Part shown: in pieces, positions 17,584 through 26,315 of the stretch
Numbering within the stretch: position 1 is the first letter of the stretch
How the letters are laid out: every line of letters begins with the position of its first letter
Assembly (NCBI RefSeq): GCF_003933235.1
Contig: NZ_RWJI01000001.1
Span: 1,184,001-1,248,000 of the forward strand
Direction: 5' to 3'
Origin: Sphingorhabdus wooponensis
GTDB taxonomy: Bacteria; Pseudomonadota; Alphaproteobacteria; Sphingomonadales; Sphingomonadaceae
DNA length: 64,000 nt
Translations under genes and position numbers: made by a program
Notes under the pieces: model-generated
Seen by the model: the letters and a program-made list of their open reading frames with translations, nothing else
The model's database searches: none
Told to the model about the DNA's origin: nothing

Positions 17584-18192
17584 ATGCGAACATTGGTCAT
17601 CGATACGGCGACACGGGCGTGCTCGGTCGCATTGTTTGATGACGACCATGTGGTCGCGGCTGCGCATGAAGTCATTGGCCGCGGTCATGCCGAACGCTTG
17701 CTTCCCCTAATCGCGACATTGCCCAGCAACGGCAAGGCGGATCAGGTCATGGTCAATGTCGGACCAGGCAGTTTTACAGGTATTCGGGTGGGGGTGGCCG
17801 CAGCAAAGGCCTTGGGCCTGGCATGGCATGTGGAAGTACATGGCTATGGTTGCCTCGCTCTGGTGGCGGCGATGGGACGAAGCCAGCTAACGGAGCCTGC
17901 GCCGATAGACGTCGTCATGACAGGCGGCCATGGCGAGTATTTCTTTGAGGCATTTGATGCGCAGGGGCATTCATGTGCGCCAGCGCGTTCGGTTCTGCCC
18001 TCTGATCTGCTTAACCTATCCACGGCCACTGTAGTGGCAGGTGACATTGACCCCCAAAGTACCGACCGCCATTGGCTGGACCTGCTGCCCGATGCCCGCC
18101 ATTGGGTGCATTTGCGGGCAAACCTTCCGCTTGCGGCAACGCCCATCTACGGCAGAGCGCCAGACGCAAAGCCTGCGCCCCTTTCCAAATGA
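17584..18192 (+). CDS. tsaB: tRNA threonylcarbamoyladenosine biosynthesis protein TsaB
   Basis: 202 residues of ASKHA fold. It begins MRTLVIDTATRACSVALFDDD, the TsaB/YeaZ start, then HAERLLPLI and VMVNVGPGSFTGIRVGVAAAKALG, the family signature. TsaB partners TsaD and TsaE in forming t6A37 on ANN-decoding tRNAs. It is coupled to rimI by an ATGA overlap, a common pairing. The C-terminal half is divergent, as usual. Confidence 0.94.
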   Translation: MRTLVIDTATRACSVALFDDDHVVAAAHEVIGRGHAERLLPLIATLPSNGKADQVMVNVGPGSFTGIRVGVAAAKALGLAWHVEVHGYGCLALVAAMGRSQLTEPAPIDVVMTGGHGEYFFEAFDAQGHSCAPARSVLPSDLLNLSTATVVAGDIDPQSTDRHWLDLLPDARHWVHLRANLPLAATPIYGRAPDAKPAPLSK

Positions 18193-18644
18193 TTCAGGTC
18201 GTTGAAGGCGATGCCCGAGACATAGCGGCCATGATGACAATCATGCACGACGCATTCGACCCCAGATTTGGAGAAGCATGGACGGCGGCGCAATGTCTAT
18301 CAACGCTGGTTCTGCCGGATTGTGAGCTATTGCTAGCCAAGGATGGCGATAACGTTTGGGGCTTTGCGATGAGCCGTTGGGTTCTGGATCATCAAGAATT
18401 ATTGATGATTGGTGTAGCTCAAAGACTTCAGGGCCAAAATATAGGAAAACGATTATTATCCGATACAATACAACGAGCGCGCCAAGCAGGTCGAACCAAA
18501 ATTTTCCTTGAAGTGCGCGATGGTAATAATGCGCATGATTTTTACCTGAAAGCGGGATTTATCGCGATTGGGCGTCGAAAAAATTATTATAAAAATGCCG
18601 AAGGTATAAGTCTCGATGCAATTACGATGCTATTGGAGCTATAA
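18189..18644 (+). CDS. rimI: Ribosomal-protein-alanine N-acetyltransferase RimI (GNAT)
   Basis: 151 residues. GNAT motif A reads IGVAQRLQGQNIGKRLL, followed by FLEVRDGNNAHDFYLKAGF, the RimI signature with the conserved Glu-Val-Arg and Asn-x2-Ala-x2-Phe-Tyr. The longer frame starting at 18072 overlaps tsaB; the ATG at 18189 overlaps the tsaB stop by four bases and gives the normal length. It acetylates the N-terminus of ribosomal protein S18 and may have other targets. Its last third is noticeably AT-richer than its neighbours. Confidence 0.92.
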   Translation: MIQVVEGDARDIAAMMTIMHDAFDPRFGEAWTAAQCLSTLVLPDCELLLAKDGDNVWGFAMSRWVLDHQELLMIGVAQRLQGQNIGKRLLSDTIQRARQAGRTKIFLEVRDGNNAHDFYLKAGFIAIGRRKNYYKNAEGISLDAITMLLEL

Positions 18645-18701
18645 TGCATTGTAAATTTTAGAGCATTAGTTGACGATGTATCTTTGGTAATGTAATGGCA
18701 T

Positions 18702-18726
18702 CTATACTAAATAATACAAAGTATAG
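18702..18726. promoter_or_regulatory. AT-rich inverted repeat CTATACT-N11-AGTATAG upstream of mucR
   Basis: Perfect 7-base arms end 18 bases before the mucR start. The left arm contains TATACT, which could serve as a -10 box. Ros/MucR proteins are known to bind AT-rich sites and to repress their own genes, so this is a candidate autoregulatory site. Only the symmetry and position are seen. Confidence 0.45.
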
Positions 18727-18744
18727 GGGGTTGGAGTTTCTAAT

Positions 18745-19179
18745 ATGTCACAAGAAAGTAACGATGCTGCAGAATTGTTAATCACACTAACTGCGGATAT
18801 TGTCGCAGCACATGTGAGCAATAATAGTGTTGCCGTATCCGATGTATCCACCCTAATCTCCAACGTTCATGCGGCTCTGTCCGGAATCTCCGGTCCCAAT
18901 ATTGTGGCAGAAGCAGCCTTGGAACCCGCTGTTCCAATCCGCAACTCTGTAAAGCGTGATTTTATTGTCTGCTTGGACGATGGCAAAAAGCTAAAAATGC
19001 TCAAGCGTCACCTTATGACGCATTATGGCATGACGCCGGATGATTATCGCGCAAAATGGGGACTGCCCGCCGATTATCCGATGGTCGCGCCTGCTTATGC
19101 GGAACAGCGCCGCGAGTTGGCCAAGGCCATTGGTCTAGGACGCGCGCCAGGTTCGGGCCGCAAGAAGAAAGTGAGATAA
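18745..19179 (+). CDS. mucR: MucR/Ros family transcriptional regulator
   Basis: 144 residues. The first about 60 residues match the MucR N-terminal oligomerisation region (AELLITLTADIVAAHVSNNSV). The DNA-binding part is FIVCLDDGKKLKMLKRHLMTHYGMTPDDYRAKWGLPADYPMVAPAYAEQR. In Ros the zinc ligands are Cys-x2-Cys and two His; here the second Cys position is Asp (CLDD), so zinc binding must differ or be absent, as is known for some MucR-type relatives. It ends in a basic tail. MucR proteins are H-NS-like global regulators. It is followed by a strong terminator. Confidence 0.93.
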   Translation: MSQESNDAAELLITLTADIVAAHVSNNSVAVSDVSTLISNVHAALSGISGPNIVAEAALEPAVPIRNSVKRDFIVCLDDGKKLKMLKRHLMTHYGMTPDDYRAKWGLPADYPMVAPAYAEQRRELAKAIGLGRAPGSGRKKKVR

Positions 19180-19204
19180 GCTTTTTGCATATCCGCAAGA
19201 ATAT

Positions 19205-19231
19205 AAGGCCGGGACACCCCCGGCCTTTTTC
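19205..19231 (+). terminator. Rho-independent terminator after mucR
   Basis: Nine-base stem AAGGCCGGG / CCCGGCCTT (19205-19213 and 19219-19227) with a five-base loop is followed by a T-run. It separates mucR from fur. Confidence 0.88.
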
Positions 19232-19269
19232 TTTGACGAATCGCCGGGTGGCACTAAATGTGGTGCGCA

Positions 19270-19692
19270 ATGGATAGCAAAATTGACATTGAAGCGCTCT
19301 GTAACGAACGGGGCCTACGCATAACCGATCAACGGCGGGTCATCGCGCGCGTTATTTCTGATGCGACCGATCATCCCGATGTGGAGGAGCTTTACCGGCG
19401 CTCTTCGGCTATTGATCCCAAAATCTCGATTGCCACCGTATATCGTACGGTCCGGTTATTCGAGGAAGCTGGTATATTAGACCGGCATGATTTTGGTGAT
19501 GGCCGCGCCCGCTATGAAGCATCGCCCGAGGCGCATCATGATCATTTAATTGATGTCGAAACTGGCAAGGTCGTCGAATTTGTCGATCCAGAGCTTGAGG
19601 CATTGCAGAAAATCATTGCCGAACGGCTGGGCTATCGTTTGGTCGACCATCGTATGGAGCTTTATGGCGTCGCCATCGACCGCAAGGATTGA
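19270..19692 (+). CDS. fur: Fur family metal-responsive repressor
   Basis: 140 residues. The winged helix includes RITDQRRVIARVI and ISIATVYRTVRLFEEAGI. The dimerisation/metal domain has EAHHDHLIDVETGKVVEF, carrying the HHDH metal ligands, and a C-terminal DHRMELYG. The classical CxxC pairs of the structural zinc site are absent, as in several alphaproteobacterial Fur/Mur proteins, so iron or manganese may be the effector. An in-frame ATG at 19258 is an alternative start. The 3' end overlaps plsC by 29 bases. Confidence 0.92.
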   Translation: MDSKIDIEALCNERGLRITDQRRVIARVISDATDHPDVEELYRRSSAIDPKISIATVYRTVRLFEEAGILDRHDFGDGRARYEASPEAHHDHLIDVETGKVVEFVDPELEALQKIIAERLGYRLVDHRMELYGVAIDRKD

Positions 19693-20464
19693 ACAACGCA
19701 ACCCAGCGACTTTTGTCACAGGACAGCTCTTGTTTTTGACACGGCTGTTGCTGATGGTCGTAAGCCTGTCGCTGAGCCTGCTTTTGCATAATATCTGGCG
19801 GATAATCGGAAAAAATTCGCCTTGGCCGCGATTATTTCTGCTCTCGATTAGCTGGACCAGTGGTATTGCAACCGCCACCACAGGCACGCGTGTACGCAGC
19901 AATGTCTTCTATGCCGCCAACCATCATAGCTGGATCGACATTCCGGTCATGTCTGGCGTTACGGGATGCACCTTCGTGGCCAATGACGGTATCGAAAGCT
20001 GGCCGTTGATTGGTTGGCTGTGCAAAATCAACAACACCATCTTCGTCAATCGCGAAAACCGCGCCAGCGTTAGCACTCAAGTCGATGATTTGCGCGCGGC
20101 CATGGCGGGCGACCAACCGGTAACCATCTTCCCTGAGGGCACGACGCATGATGGATCGGGTCTTTTGCCGTTTAAACCGTCTTTGTTCGCCGCTTTGGTT
20201 CCTCCGCCAGAAGGCATGCTCGTACAGCCTGTCTACCTCAATTATGGCCACCACACGCCACGCGTTGCCTGGGTTGGCGACGAAAAAGTGACCGAAAATT
20301 TCTGGCGCCTTTTGTCTTATCTCAAACCGATTACCGCGACGCTACATTTTCTGGAGCCATTTGATCCGCTCCATTATCCGGACCGCAAAGCGATTTCTGC
20401 CGAAGTGCGGGCACGGATTGGCGCTGCGATGGAGGGTGGCGGCAATGCGACGCGCCTTGTATAG
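19664..20464 (+). CDS. plsC: 1-acyl-sn-glycerol-3-phosphate acyltransferase (PlsC family)
   Basis: 266 residues. A membrane segment near residues 18-45 (LLFLTRLLLMVVSLSLSLLL) is followed by the acyltransferase box NHHSWID (His-x4-Asp), block III FPEGTTHDGSG, and block IV LVQPVYLNY. The frame can be extended to 19550, but that part lies inside fur in another frame. The ATG at 19664 has GGAG 5 bases upstream and overlaps fur by 29 bases. It makes phosphatidate at the cytoplasmic membrane or acylates a related lysolipid. Confidence 0.92.
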   Translation: MASPSTARIEQRNPATFVTGQLLFLTRLLLMVVSLSLSLLLHNIWRIIGKNSPWPRLFLLSISWTSGIATATTGTRVRSNVFYAANHHSWIDIPVMSGVTGCTFVANDGIESWPLIGWLCKINNTIFVNRENRASVSTQVDDLRAAMAGDQPVTIFPEGTTHDGSGLLPFKPSLFAALVPPPEGMLVQPVYLNYGHHTPRVAWVGDEKVTENFWRLLSYLKPITATLHFLEPFDPLHYPDRKAISAEVRARIGAAMEGGGNATRLV

Positions 20465-20473
20465 GCGCGGATT

Positions 20474-21808
20474 ATGAGCACAGATTCCCCCAAAACCTAT
20501 TCCATCAAAAATTACGGCTGTCAGATGAACGTCTATGATGGCGAGCGCATGGCCGAGATGTTTGAAAGCCAGGGAATGTCAGCAGCGGATGACAAGGCCA
20601 ATGCCGACCTTGTGGTCCTTAACACATGCCATATCCGCGAAAAGGCGGCGGAGAAGGTCTATTCCGAAATTGGCCGGCTGCGCCGTAAGGATGGAACTAG
20701 CCCCGTTATCGCGGTCGCAGGCTGCGTCGCGCAGGCCGAAGGCGGCGAAATTAGCCGCCGAGCCCCCGAAGTCGATATCGTTGTTGGCCCGCAAGCCTAT
20801 CACAACCTGCCAGATATGGTTGCGGCGGTCGGACGCGGCGAGCGCGTTGTTGACCTTGACCTGCCCGGCCTGGATAAATTTGGCAAGCTACCCGCCCGCC
20901 GCAAACAGCCGCCATCAGCGTTTCTGACGGTGCAGGAAGGATGCGACAAATTCTGTACTTATTGCGTTGTCCCCTACACAAGAGGCGCAGAAATTTCACG
21001 CGGCTGGGCGGAATTGATCGACGAGGCAAAGGCTATAGTAAATGCTGGCGCACGCGAAATCACTTTGCTGGGCCAGAATGTCAACGCATGGGATGGTGAA
21101 GATGACAAGGGCAAGCTTCAAGGCCTAGACGGCCTTATCCGAGCGCTCGACAAGATACCCGACCTTCGTCGTATCCGTTACATGACCAGCCATCCGAACG
21201 ACATGACCGAAGGTCTGATTGCCGCGCATGGTGATGTTGAAAAACTGATGCCGTTTCTCCATCTGCCCGTTCAATCTGGTTCAGACCGCATTTTAAAAGC
21301 CATGAACCGCAGCCACAGCCGCGACAGTTACATGCGCATCCTGGACCGCGTGCGCGCTGTCCGGCCTGACATCGCCTTTTCCGGCGACTTCATCGTCGGC
21401 TTCCCCGGCGAAAGCGATGCCGATTTCGAAGACACGCTAAGCCTTGTGCGCGAAGTCGGTCATGCACAGGCTTATTCCTTCAAATATAGCCCTCGCCCCG
21501 GCACACCCGCTGCCGACATGTCCGACCAAATACCCATGGAAGTAATGGACGAACGGCTACAACGGCTTCAGGCGCAAATCGTTGCCGACCAAACGGCATT
21601 TAATAATCGCACGGTCGGGCGCACCACGGATGTCCTGTTGGAACGGCCCGGAAAATTTGCGGGGCAACTCATTGGCAAATCACCATGGCTTCAATCGGTG
21701 CATGTCCTTGCGCCAGACCTCTCAATCGGCGATATCGTCACTGTGCAGATAACCGATTCTGGACCGCTTAGCCTGAAGGGTGAACCAACGATGAGAGCAG
21801 CTGCCTGA
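20474..21808 (+). CDS. miaB: tRNA-2-methylthio-N6-dimethylallyladenosine synthase MiaB
   Basis: 444 residues, a radical SAM methylthiotransferase. The N-terminal UPF0004 domain has cluster cysteines in [18 protein letters not shown] and AGCVAQAEG. The radical SAM site is [17 protein letters not shown] (CxxxCxxC). A C-terminal TRAM domain ends in [12 protein letters not shown]. It modifies A37 of tRNAs reading UNN codons. Its stop abuts the phoH ATG directly (TGA then ATG). Confidence 0.97.
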   Translation: MSTDSPKTYSIKNYGCQMNVYDGERMAEMFESQGMSAADDKANADLVVLNTCHIREKAAEKVYSEIGRLRRKDGTSPVIAVAGCVAQAEGGEISRRAPEVDIVVGPQAYHNLPDMVAAVGRGERVVDLDLPGLDKFGKLPARRKQPPSAFLTVQEGCDKFCTYCVVPYTRGAEISRGWAELIDEAKAIVNAGAREITLLGQNVNAWDGEDDKGKLQGLDGLIRALDKIPDLRRIRYMTSHPNDMTEGLIAAHGDVEKLMPFLHLPVQSGSDRILKAMNRSHSRDSYMRILDRVRAVRPDIAFSGDFIVGFPGESDADFEDTLSLVREVGHAQAYSFKYSPRPGTPAADMSDQIPMEVMDERLQRLQAQIVADQTAFNNRTVGRTTDVLLERPGKFAGQLIGKSPWLQSVHVLAPDLSIGDIVTVQITDSGPLSLKGEPTMRAAA

Positions 21809-22804
21809 ATGGCTAAAAAAGCCCAAGCGCAAACCGGTGACTTGTCCCGGTTGGAGATGAGCTTCGACAAACCGCATCTGATTAACGCGGTTTTTGGGGA
21901 ATTTGACCGTAATCTAGTAACGATTGAGAACCGCCTCGGGGTCTATATCTCCGCCCGTGGAAATCGTGTGCAGATTGAAGGCGAAGCTGGCGCCATTGGC
22001 CGAACTCGTGACGTTCTCAATGACATTTATTCCCGCCTATCGCGCGGACAGGAAATCGATACAGAAGCCGTGCAATCCATCATCGCCATGACCGCAGAAC
22101 CCACTTTAGAAGGCATCGTCCGCAAGGATGGAACCGACGCGCCGGGCATCATGATCCGTACGCGTAAGAAAACATTGGTGCCGCGTTCGGCCACGCAAAT
22201 TCCCTATATGGAGGCATTGGCCCGCGACGAGATTATCTTCGCGCTTGGGCCAGCAGGCACGGGCAAAACCTATCTGGCGGTGGCGCAGGCCGTAGCGATG
22301 TTGATCACCGGCGCGGTGCAGCGGCTTATTCTTTCCCGTCCGGCCGTAGAAGCAGGCGAACGACTGGGCTTCTTGCCGGGCGATATGAAGGAAAAAGTCG
22401 ATCCCTATCTCCGTCCGATTTACGATGCTTTATATGACTGTTTACCCGCTGAGCAGGTCGAGCGACGGATTGCCTCTGGCGAGATTGAAATCGCCCCCAT
22501 CGCGTTCATGCGCGGCCGGACATTGGCCGATGCCTTCATCATTTTGGATGAGGCGCAGAACACCACCGCAGCACAGATGAAAATGTTCCTCACCCGTTTT
22601 GGCATGAACAGCCGCATGGTTATTTGCGGTGACCCACATCAGGTCGATATTCCCGGCGGCGAGCGCATGTCCGGCCTGAACGACGCGGTGCAGCGCCTTG
22701 ACGGTGTCGATGGTATAAGAACCATCCGTTTCAACAGCAGCGACGTTGTCCGTCACCCGCTCGTTGGCAGAATCGTCGACGCATATGAGGACGGGCATGA
22801 TTGA
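21809..22804 (+). CDS. ybeZ: PhoH family protein (YbeZ-like NTPase)
   Basis: 331 residues. An N-terminal KH-like region (NRLGVYISARGNRVQIEGE) precedes the helicase-like PhoH ATPase with Walker A LGPAGTGKTYLAVAQA and Walker B FIILDEAQNTTAAQMKM. Motifs FGMNSRMVICGDPHQVDIP and the arginine-rich end follow. YbeZ works with YbeY, encoded next with an 8-base overlap, in rRNA maturation and 30S quality control. The gene follows miaB without a gap. Confidence 0.94.
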   Translation: MAKKAQAQTGDLSRLEMSFDKPHLINAVFGEFDRNLVTIENRLGVYISARGNRVQIEGEAGAIGRTRDVLNDIYSRLSRGQEIDTEAVQSIIAMTAEPTLEGIVRKDGTDAPGIMIRTRKKTLVPRSATQIPYMEALARDEIIFALGPAGTGKTYLAVAQAVAMLITGAVQRLILSRPAVEAGERLGFLPGDMKEKVDPYLRPIYDALYDCLPAEQVERRIASGEIEIAPIAFMRGRTLADAFIILDEAQNTTAAQMKMFLTRFGMNSRMVICGDPHQVDIPGGERMSGLNDAVQRLDGVDGIRTIRFNSSDVVRHPLVGRIVDAYEDGHD

Positions 22805-23315
22805 TGTCGAACTCGATATGGGCGTGGTTTGGAGCAAAAGCGATTTTGGGCAGAGCGAAGTCGAAAAGGCTGTAGATACAGCAGTTCGCTTTGCGGCGAT
22901 TCCTGAACTAGCCGATCCCGTTGTTCCCGTCAGCGTCAGCATCAAGCTGTCCGACAACGCAGAAGTCCACGCACTCAACCAAGAATGGCGCGATAAGGAC
23001 AAGCCGACGAACGTCCTGTCCTTTCCTATGCTCGATGACGAAGAACTGGATACCTTGATCGCTGGCACTTATGATGCGCCCGAAATCATGCTTGGCGACA
23101 TCATATTGGCCTATGAAATTTGCGTTGCCGAAGCGAAAGAAAAAGACATTCCCGTCGCCCATCATGCGACGCATCTGGTCATTCACGGCATGCTGCACTT
23201 GCTTGGTCATGACCATATTGAGGATGACGAGGCCGAATTGATGGAGGCACTTGAGGTAAAAGCGCTTGCATCTATGGGGCTTCACAATCCATATACTGAC
23301 GAAATCGACAATTAA
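22797..23315 (+). CDS. ybeY: Endoribonuclease YbeY (rRNA maturation factor)
   Basis: 172 residues. The catalytic zinc motif HGMLHLLGHDH (His-x3-His-x5-His) is intact, and NVLSFPML with LGDIILAYE are family blocks. The start at 22797 overlaps phoH by 8 bases; the longer frame from 22746 would add 17 residues inside phoH and is unlikely. It takes part in 16S 3'-end processing and ribosome quality control. Confidence 0.95.
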   Translation: MIDVELDMGVVWSKSDFGQSEVEKAVDTAVRFAAIPELADPVVPVSVSIKLSDNAEVHALNQEWRDKDKPTNVLSFPMLDDEELDTLIAGTYDAPEIMLGDIILAYEICVAEAKEKDIPVAHHATHLVIHGMLHLLGHDHIEDDEAELMEALEVKALASMGLHNPYTDEIDN

Positions 23316-23335
23316 GAGGCCAATACGCGTCCATT

Positions 23336-24274
23336 ATGCCTGAGGGTGACAGTTTTAGCGGTTCGAAAACCGCAACCGACGACGACAACGACGGACGATT
23401 ATGGCTGCGGCTGAAGAATATGTTCTTTGGCCGCGACCACGAGCCGACATTGCGCGAGCAGCTTGAAGAAGCAATTGCCGAGCATGAGGAAGACAGCGAG
23501 GACAATGGACAATCGGACGCCGACGGCGACTTGACCGCCGTCGAGCGTACGATGCTGCGAAACTTGCTCCATTTTAGCGAGCATCGCGTTGACGACGTCA
23601 TGGTCCCGCGCAGCGACATTATCGCGATTGAAGAAAGCGCTGGCTTTGCCGATTGCATCGCGGCCTTTGCCGAACATGGCCACAGCCGCCTGCCCGTTTA
23701 CCGCGAGACGTTAGACAGCATCATTGGCATGATCCACATTAAGGACGTGTTTGCTGTTCTGGCCTCAGATCAAGACCGTCCCGACAGCCTTGAAGCCTTC
23801 ATCCGCCAGCCGCGGTTCGTGCCCCAAAATATGAGCGTGCTGGCTTTGCTCGATGAAATGCGCCGTACACGCACGCATTTGGCCATCGTGCTCGATGAAT
23901 ATTCAGGCACCGAGGGCTTGGTGACAATTGAGGATTTGGTCGAAGAAATCGTCGGAGAGATTGAAGACGAACATGACGACGAACCCGAACTGCCATTCGT
24001 TCAAATGGCCCCCGATTTGTGGGAGGCCGACGCACGCGCAGAGCTAGACGAACTGGCCGAAGCTATTGATCCGAAGCTGGCGGAAGTGGATGAAGACGTC
24101 GATACACTTGGCGGTCTTGCCTTTGTCATTGCCGGCCAAGTCCCGGACATTGGTCAAATGCTGATGCATGAGCCCAGCGGCTGGACTTTGGAAATATTAG
24201 AAGCCGACGAGAAACGAGTCACCCGCATACGCCTTCACGCCCCCGCGTCCGGCAGACACGAGGCCAGCGAATAA
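23336..24274 (+). CDS. corC: CorC/TlyC-like CBS-domain protein (YbeX type)
   Basis: 312 residues, soluble. An acidic N-terminal region is followed by two CBS domains (VDDVMVPRSDIIAIEES; ETLDSIIGMIHIKDVF; FVPQNMSVLALLDEM; ALAIVLDEYSGTEGLVTIEDLVEEIVGEI) and the C-terminal transporter-associated domain (DTLGGLAFVIAGQVP). There is no N-terminal DUF21 membrane domain, so it resembles E. coli YbeX rather than full TlyC. It completes the conserved run miaB-phoH-ybeY-corC. The lnt gene that often follows is absent here. Confidence 0.92.
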   Translation: MPEGDSFSGSKTATDDDNDGRLWLRLKNMFFGRDHEPTLREQLEEAIAEHEEDSEDNGQSDADGDLTAVERTMLRNLLHFSEHRVDDVMVPRSDIIAIEESAGFADCIAAFAEHGHSRLPVYRETLDSIIGMIHIKDVFAVLASDQDRPDSLEAFIRQPRFVPQNMSVLALLDEMRRTRTHLAIVLDEYSGTEGLVTIEDLVEEIVGEIEDEHDDEPELPFVQMAPDLWEADARAELDELAEAIDPKLAEVDEDVDTLGGLAFVIAGQVPDIGQMLMHEPSGWTLEILEADEKRVTRIRLHAPASGRHEASE

Positions 24275-24321
24275 GCGGACCCATTTGTGTGCGCAGGGGG
24301 CAACCCCTGCCGACGCAACAG

Positions 24322-25032
24322 TCAGCCTGCCAATTTCGCGGCCCTCGTCCGCCAGCTTTCCGCCATTGTCTCCAGCGCAGCGAGAGCCCGCAATTCTGAT
24401 GTGGCGCCTACTGCGCGATGACCGCCGCCAATCAACAAGTGAAAGCTTCGGGCAATGGTCCATTCATGCTCGGCCGCGTGCACTTGCTCTATAAGGTCAC
24501 CGGGCGCCACTTCGCCTTCTTCAATCACACGGAAATAACCGCCGCATCGGCCGCTGCTGATGACTGCGCCGGACAGGCCATGCACGCCGAAATGATGATC
24601 AAGCTTCCAGCAGGGTTGCCGGCCTTGCGCGACCTCAACAATTGCACGGCCAAGGCGAAACTGGTCACCAATCCGCACATTGTCCTCCTGAAGCCCACAT
24701 GCGCTGATATTCTCACCAAAGGCACCAGCTTGGTCTAGCAGCGGATGAACAAAATCCTCTGCCGCAAAATGCGCGATCCATTTAGGATAATGTTCTGCAG
24801 GGTAAAAATGCACCGCCTTGTCCGCGCCCCCATGCACCGTCGGGTCGGCGACTTGGTCGCCCACAAAGCCATGTTTGCCTAAAAAGACCGGACGATCCAC
24901 CGGTGTGCGGGCCATGGCGCTCATCGTGCCGTTGGCGTGAAAAACTTTGGGTTGCCCTATCAGCAAATCATCAATCTGGCTTAATATCATATTGGATGCA
25001 TATCTTACCAAATGCACCATTCCCATTGGCAT
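24322..25032 (-). CDS. MOSC domain protein (YiiM-like)
   Basis: 236 residues. The MOSC beta-barrel carries VFLGKHGFVGDQVADPTVHGGADKAVHFYP, GAFGENIS, IGDQFRLGRAIVEVAQGRQPCWKL with the conserved cysteine, and a C-terminal helical 3-alpha region (EWTIARSFHLLIGG). MOSC proteins of the YiiM group handle molybdenum cofactor-linked reductions of N-hydroxylated compounds. No molybdenum cofactor genes are near. Start at 25032; the ATG at 24990 is an alternative. It is divergent from the glycosyltransferase by 29 bases. Confidence 0.87.
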   Translation of the reverse strand: MPMGMVHLVRYASNMILSQIDDLLIGQPKVFHANGTMSAMARTPVDRPVFLGKHGFVGDQVADPTVHGGADKAVHFYPAEHYPKWIAHFAAEDFVHPLLDQAGAFGENISACGLQEDNVRIGDQFRLGRAIVEVAQGRQPCWKLDHHFGVHGLSGAVISSGRCGGYFRVIEEGEVAPGDLIEQVHAAEHEWTIARSFHLLIGGGHRAVGATSELRALAALETMAESWRTRAAKLAG

Positions 25033-25061
25033 TTTGCGTTACCGCCGATAAAAGGCAATGA

Positions 25062-26228
25062 ATGCAGACCAGCGACCTTCGCATTGCGCTATTCAGCGGC
25101 AATTATAATTATGTCCGTGATGGCGCAAATCAGGCCTTGAACAGGCTTGTTGGCTATCTTTTGGGACAAGGCGCATCGGTACGGGTATATTCCCCAACGG
25201 TTGCTAAGCCTGCTTTTGTTGCAACAGGTGACGTTGTTAACGTCCCCTCATTCGCCATACCATTTCGTCCGGAATATCGTTTACCTCTATCCTTGTCGGC
25301 AAAAGTGAAGCGCGATTTGGAGGCATTTGCCCCCAATGTCGTCCATATCTCAAGTCCGGACCGCGTCGCACGACAAGCGGTTAAATGGGCGCAGCAGCGT
25401 AACCTGCCAGTGCTGTCTTCGGTGCACACACGCTTCGAAACTTATTTTAGATATTATAACATGTCTTTCGCCGAACCATTGGTGGAGGCATGGCTTCGCC
25501 GATTGTACCGCCAATGCGACGCGCTGGTCGCGCCATCCGAGAGCTTTGCGCAGGTTTTGCGCGAACAACGGATGAATTATGACATCGACATCTGGTCACG
25601 CGGCGTCGATCGGGACATTTTCAACTCTGGTCGCAGGGATCTGGCATGGCGGCGCGCGCAAGGCGTGACCGACGAGCCCGTTGTTATTGGCTTTCTGGGC
25701 CGCTTGGTCATGGAAAAAGGCCTAGACGTGTTTTCGGACGCCATTGACCAACTGCGACGCCGCAATGTCCCGCATCAAGTCATGGTCATTGGCGAAGGCC
25801 CCGCCCGCGGCTGGTTTGAAAGCCGCCTGCCCCACGCCCGTTTTGTGGGTTTCCAAGGGGGACAAGATCTGGGCCGCGCCGTTGCGTGCATGGACCTATT
25901 GTTCAACCCAAGTGTAACGGAAACCTTTGGCAATGTCACGTTAGAGGCGATGGCCTGCGGCTTGCCCGTTGTTGCAGCTAAGGCGACTGGTAGCGAGAGC
26001 CTTGTACAAGACAATGTGACCGGCCGCCTGATCACGCCGGGCGCCATTCAGAAATTTACCGACAGTTTGCAAGTTTATTGCACTGATGCCGATTTGCGCG
26101 CACGGCATGGCGCGGCTGGCGAGCAACGATCGCTCGATTTCAGCTGGGATGCGATTAATCAGACTGTCGCCGACACCTATATCCGCCTCATCCGCCAACG
26201 TGCTGCGCGTGCGGCGTCTGCGCGTTAA
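25062..26228 (+). CDS. Glycosyltransferase, GT4 family (GT-B fold)
   Basis: 388 residues. The N-terminal acceptor domain begins RIALFSGNYNYVRDGANQAL and includes HISSPDRVARQAVKWA and SSVHTRFETYFRYY. The donor domain has VVIGFLGRLVMEKGLDVF and the nucleotide-sugar site NPSVTETFGNVTLEAMACGLPVVAAKATG (E-x7-E). This matches retaining GT4 enzymes, near the SqdX/MgtA-like mannosyl or glucosyl transferases that act on lipids. Sphingomonads make glycosphingolipids, which is a plausible but unproven role. There are no sugar-nucleotide genes next to it. Confidence 0.88.
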   Translation: MQTSDLRIALFSGNYNYVRDGANQALNRLVGYLLGQGASVRVYSPTVAKPAFVATGDVVNVPSFAIPFRPEYRLPLSLSAKVKRDLEAFAPNVVHISSPDRVARQAVKWAQQRNLPVLSSVHTRFETYFRYYNMSFAEPLVEAWLRRLYRQCDALVAPSESFAQVLREQRMNYDIDIWSRGVDRDIFNSGRRDLAWRRAQGVTDEPVVIGFLGRLVMEKGLDVFSDAIDQLRRRNVPHQVMVIGEGPARGWFESRLPHARFVGFQGGQDLGRAVACMDLLFNPSVTETFGNVTLEAMACGLPVVAAKATGSESLVQDNVTGRLITPGAIQKFTDSLQVYCTDADLRARHGAAGEQRSLDFSWDAINQTVADTYIRLIRQRAARAASAR

Positions 26229-26315
26229 ACCTGTGGTCATTGGTCAGACGTGGGCAGACAACAATCCTACATGCCGACGCTTATGTTATAAATCAGCGCG
26301 GAACGGGCGTTTGCC

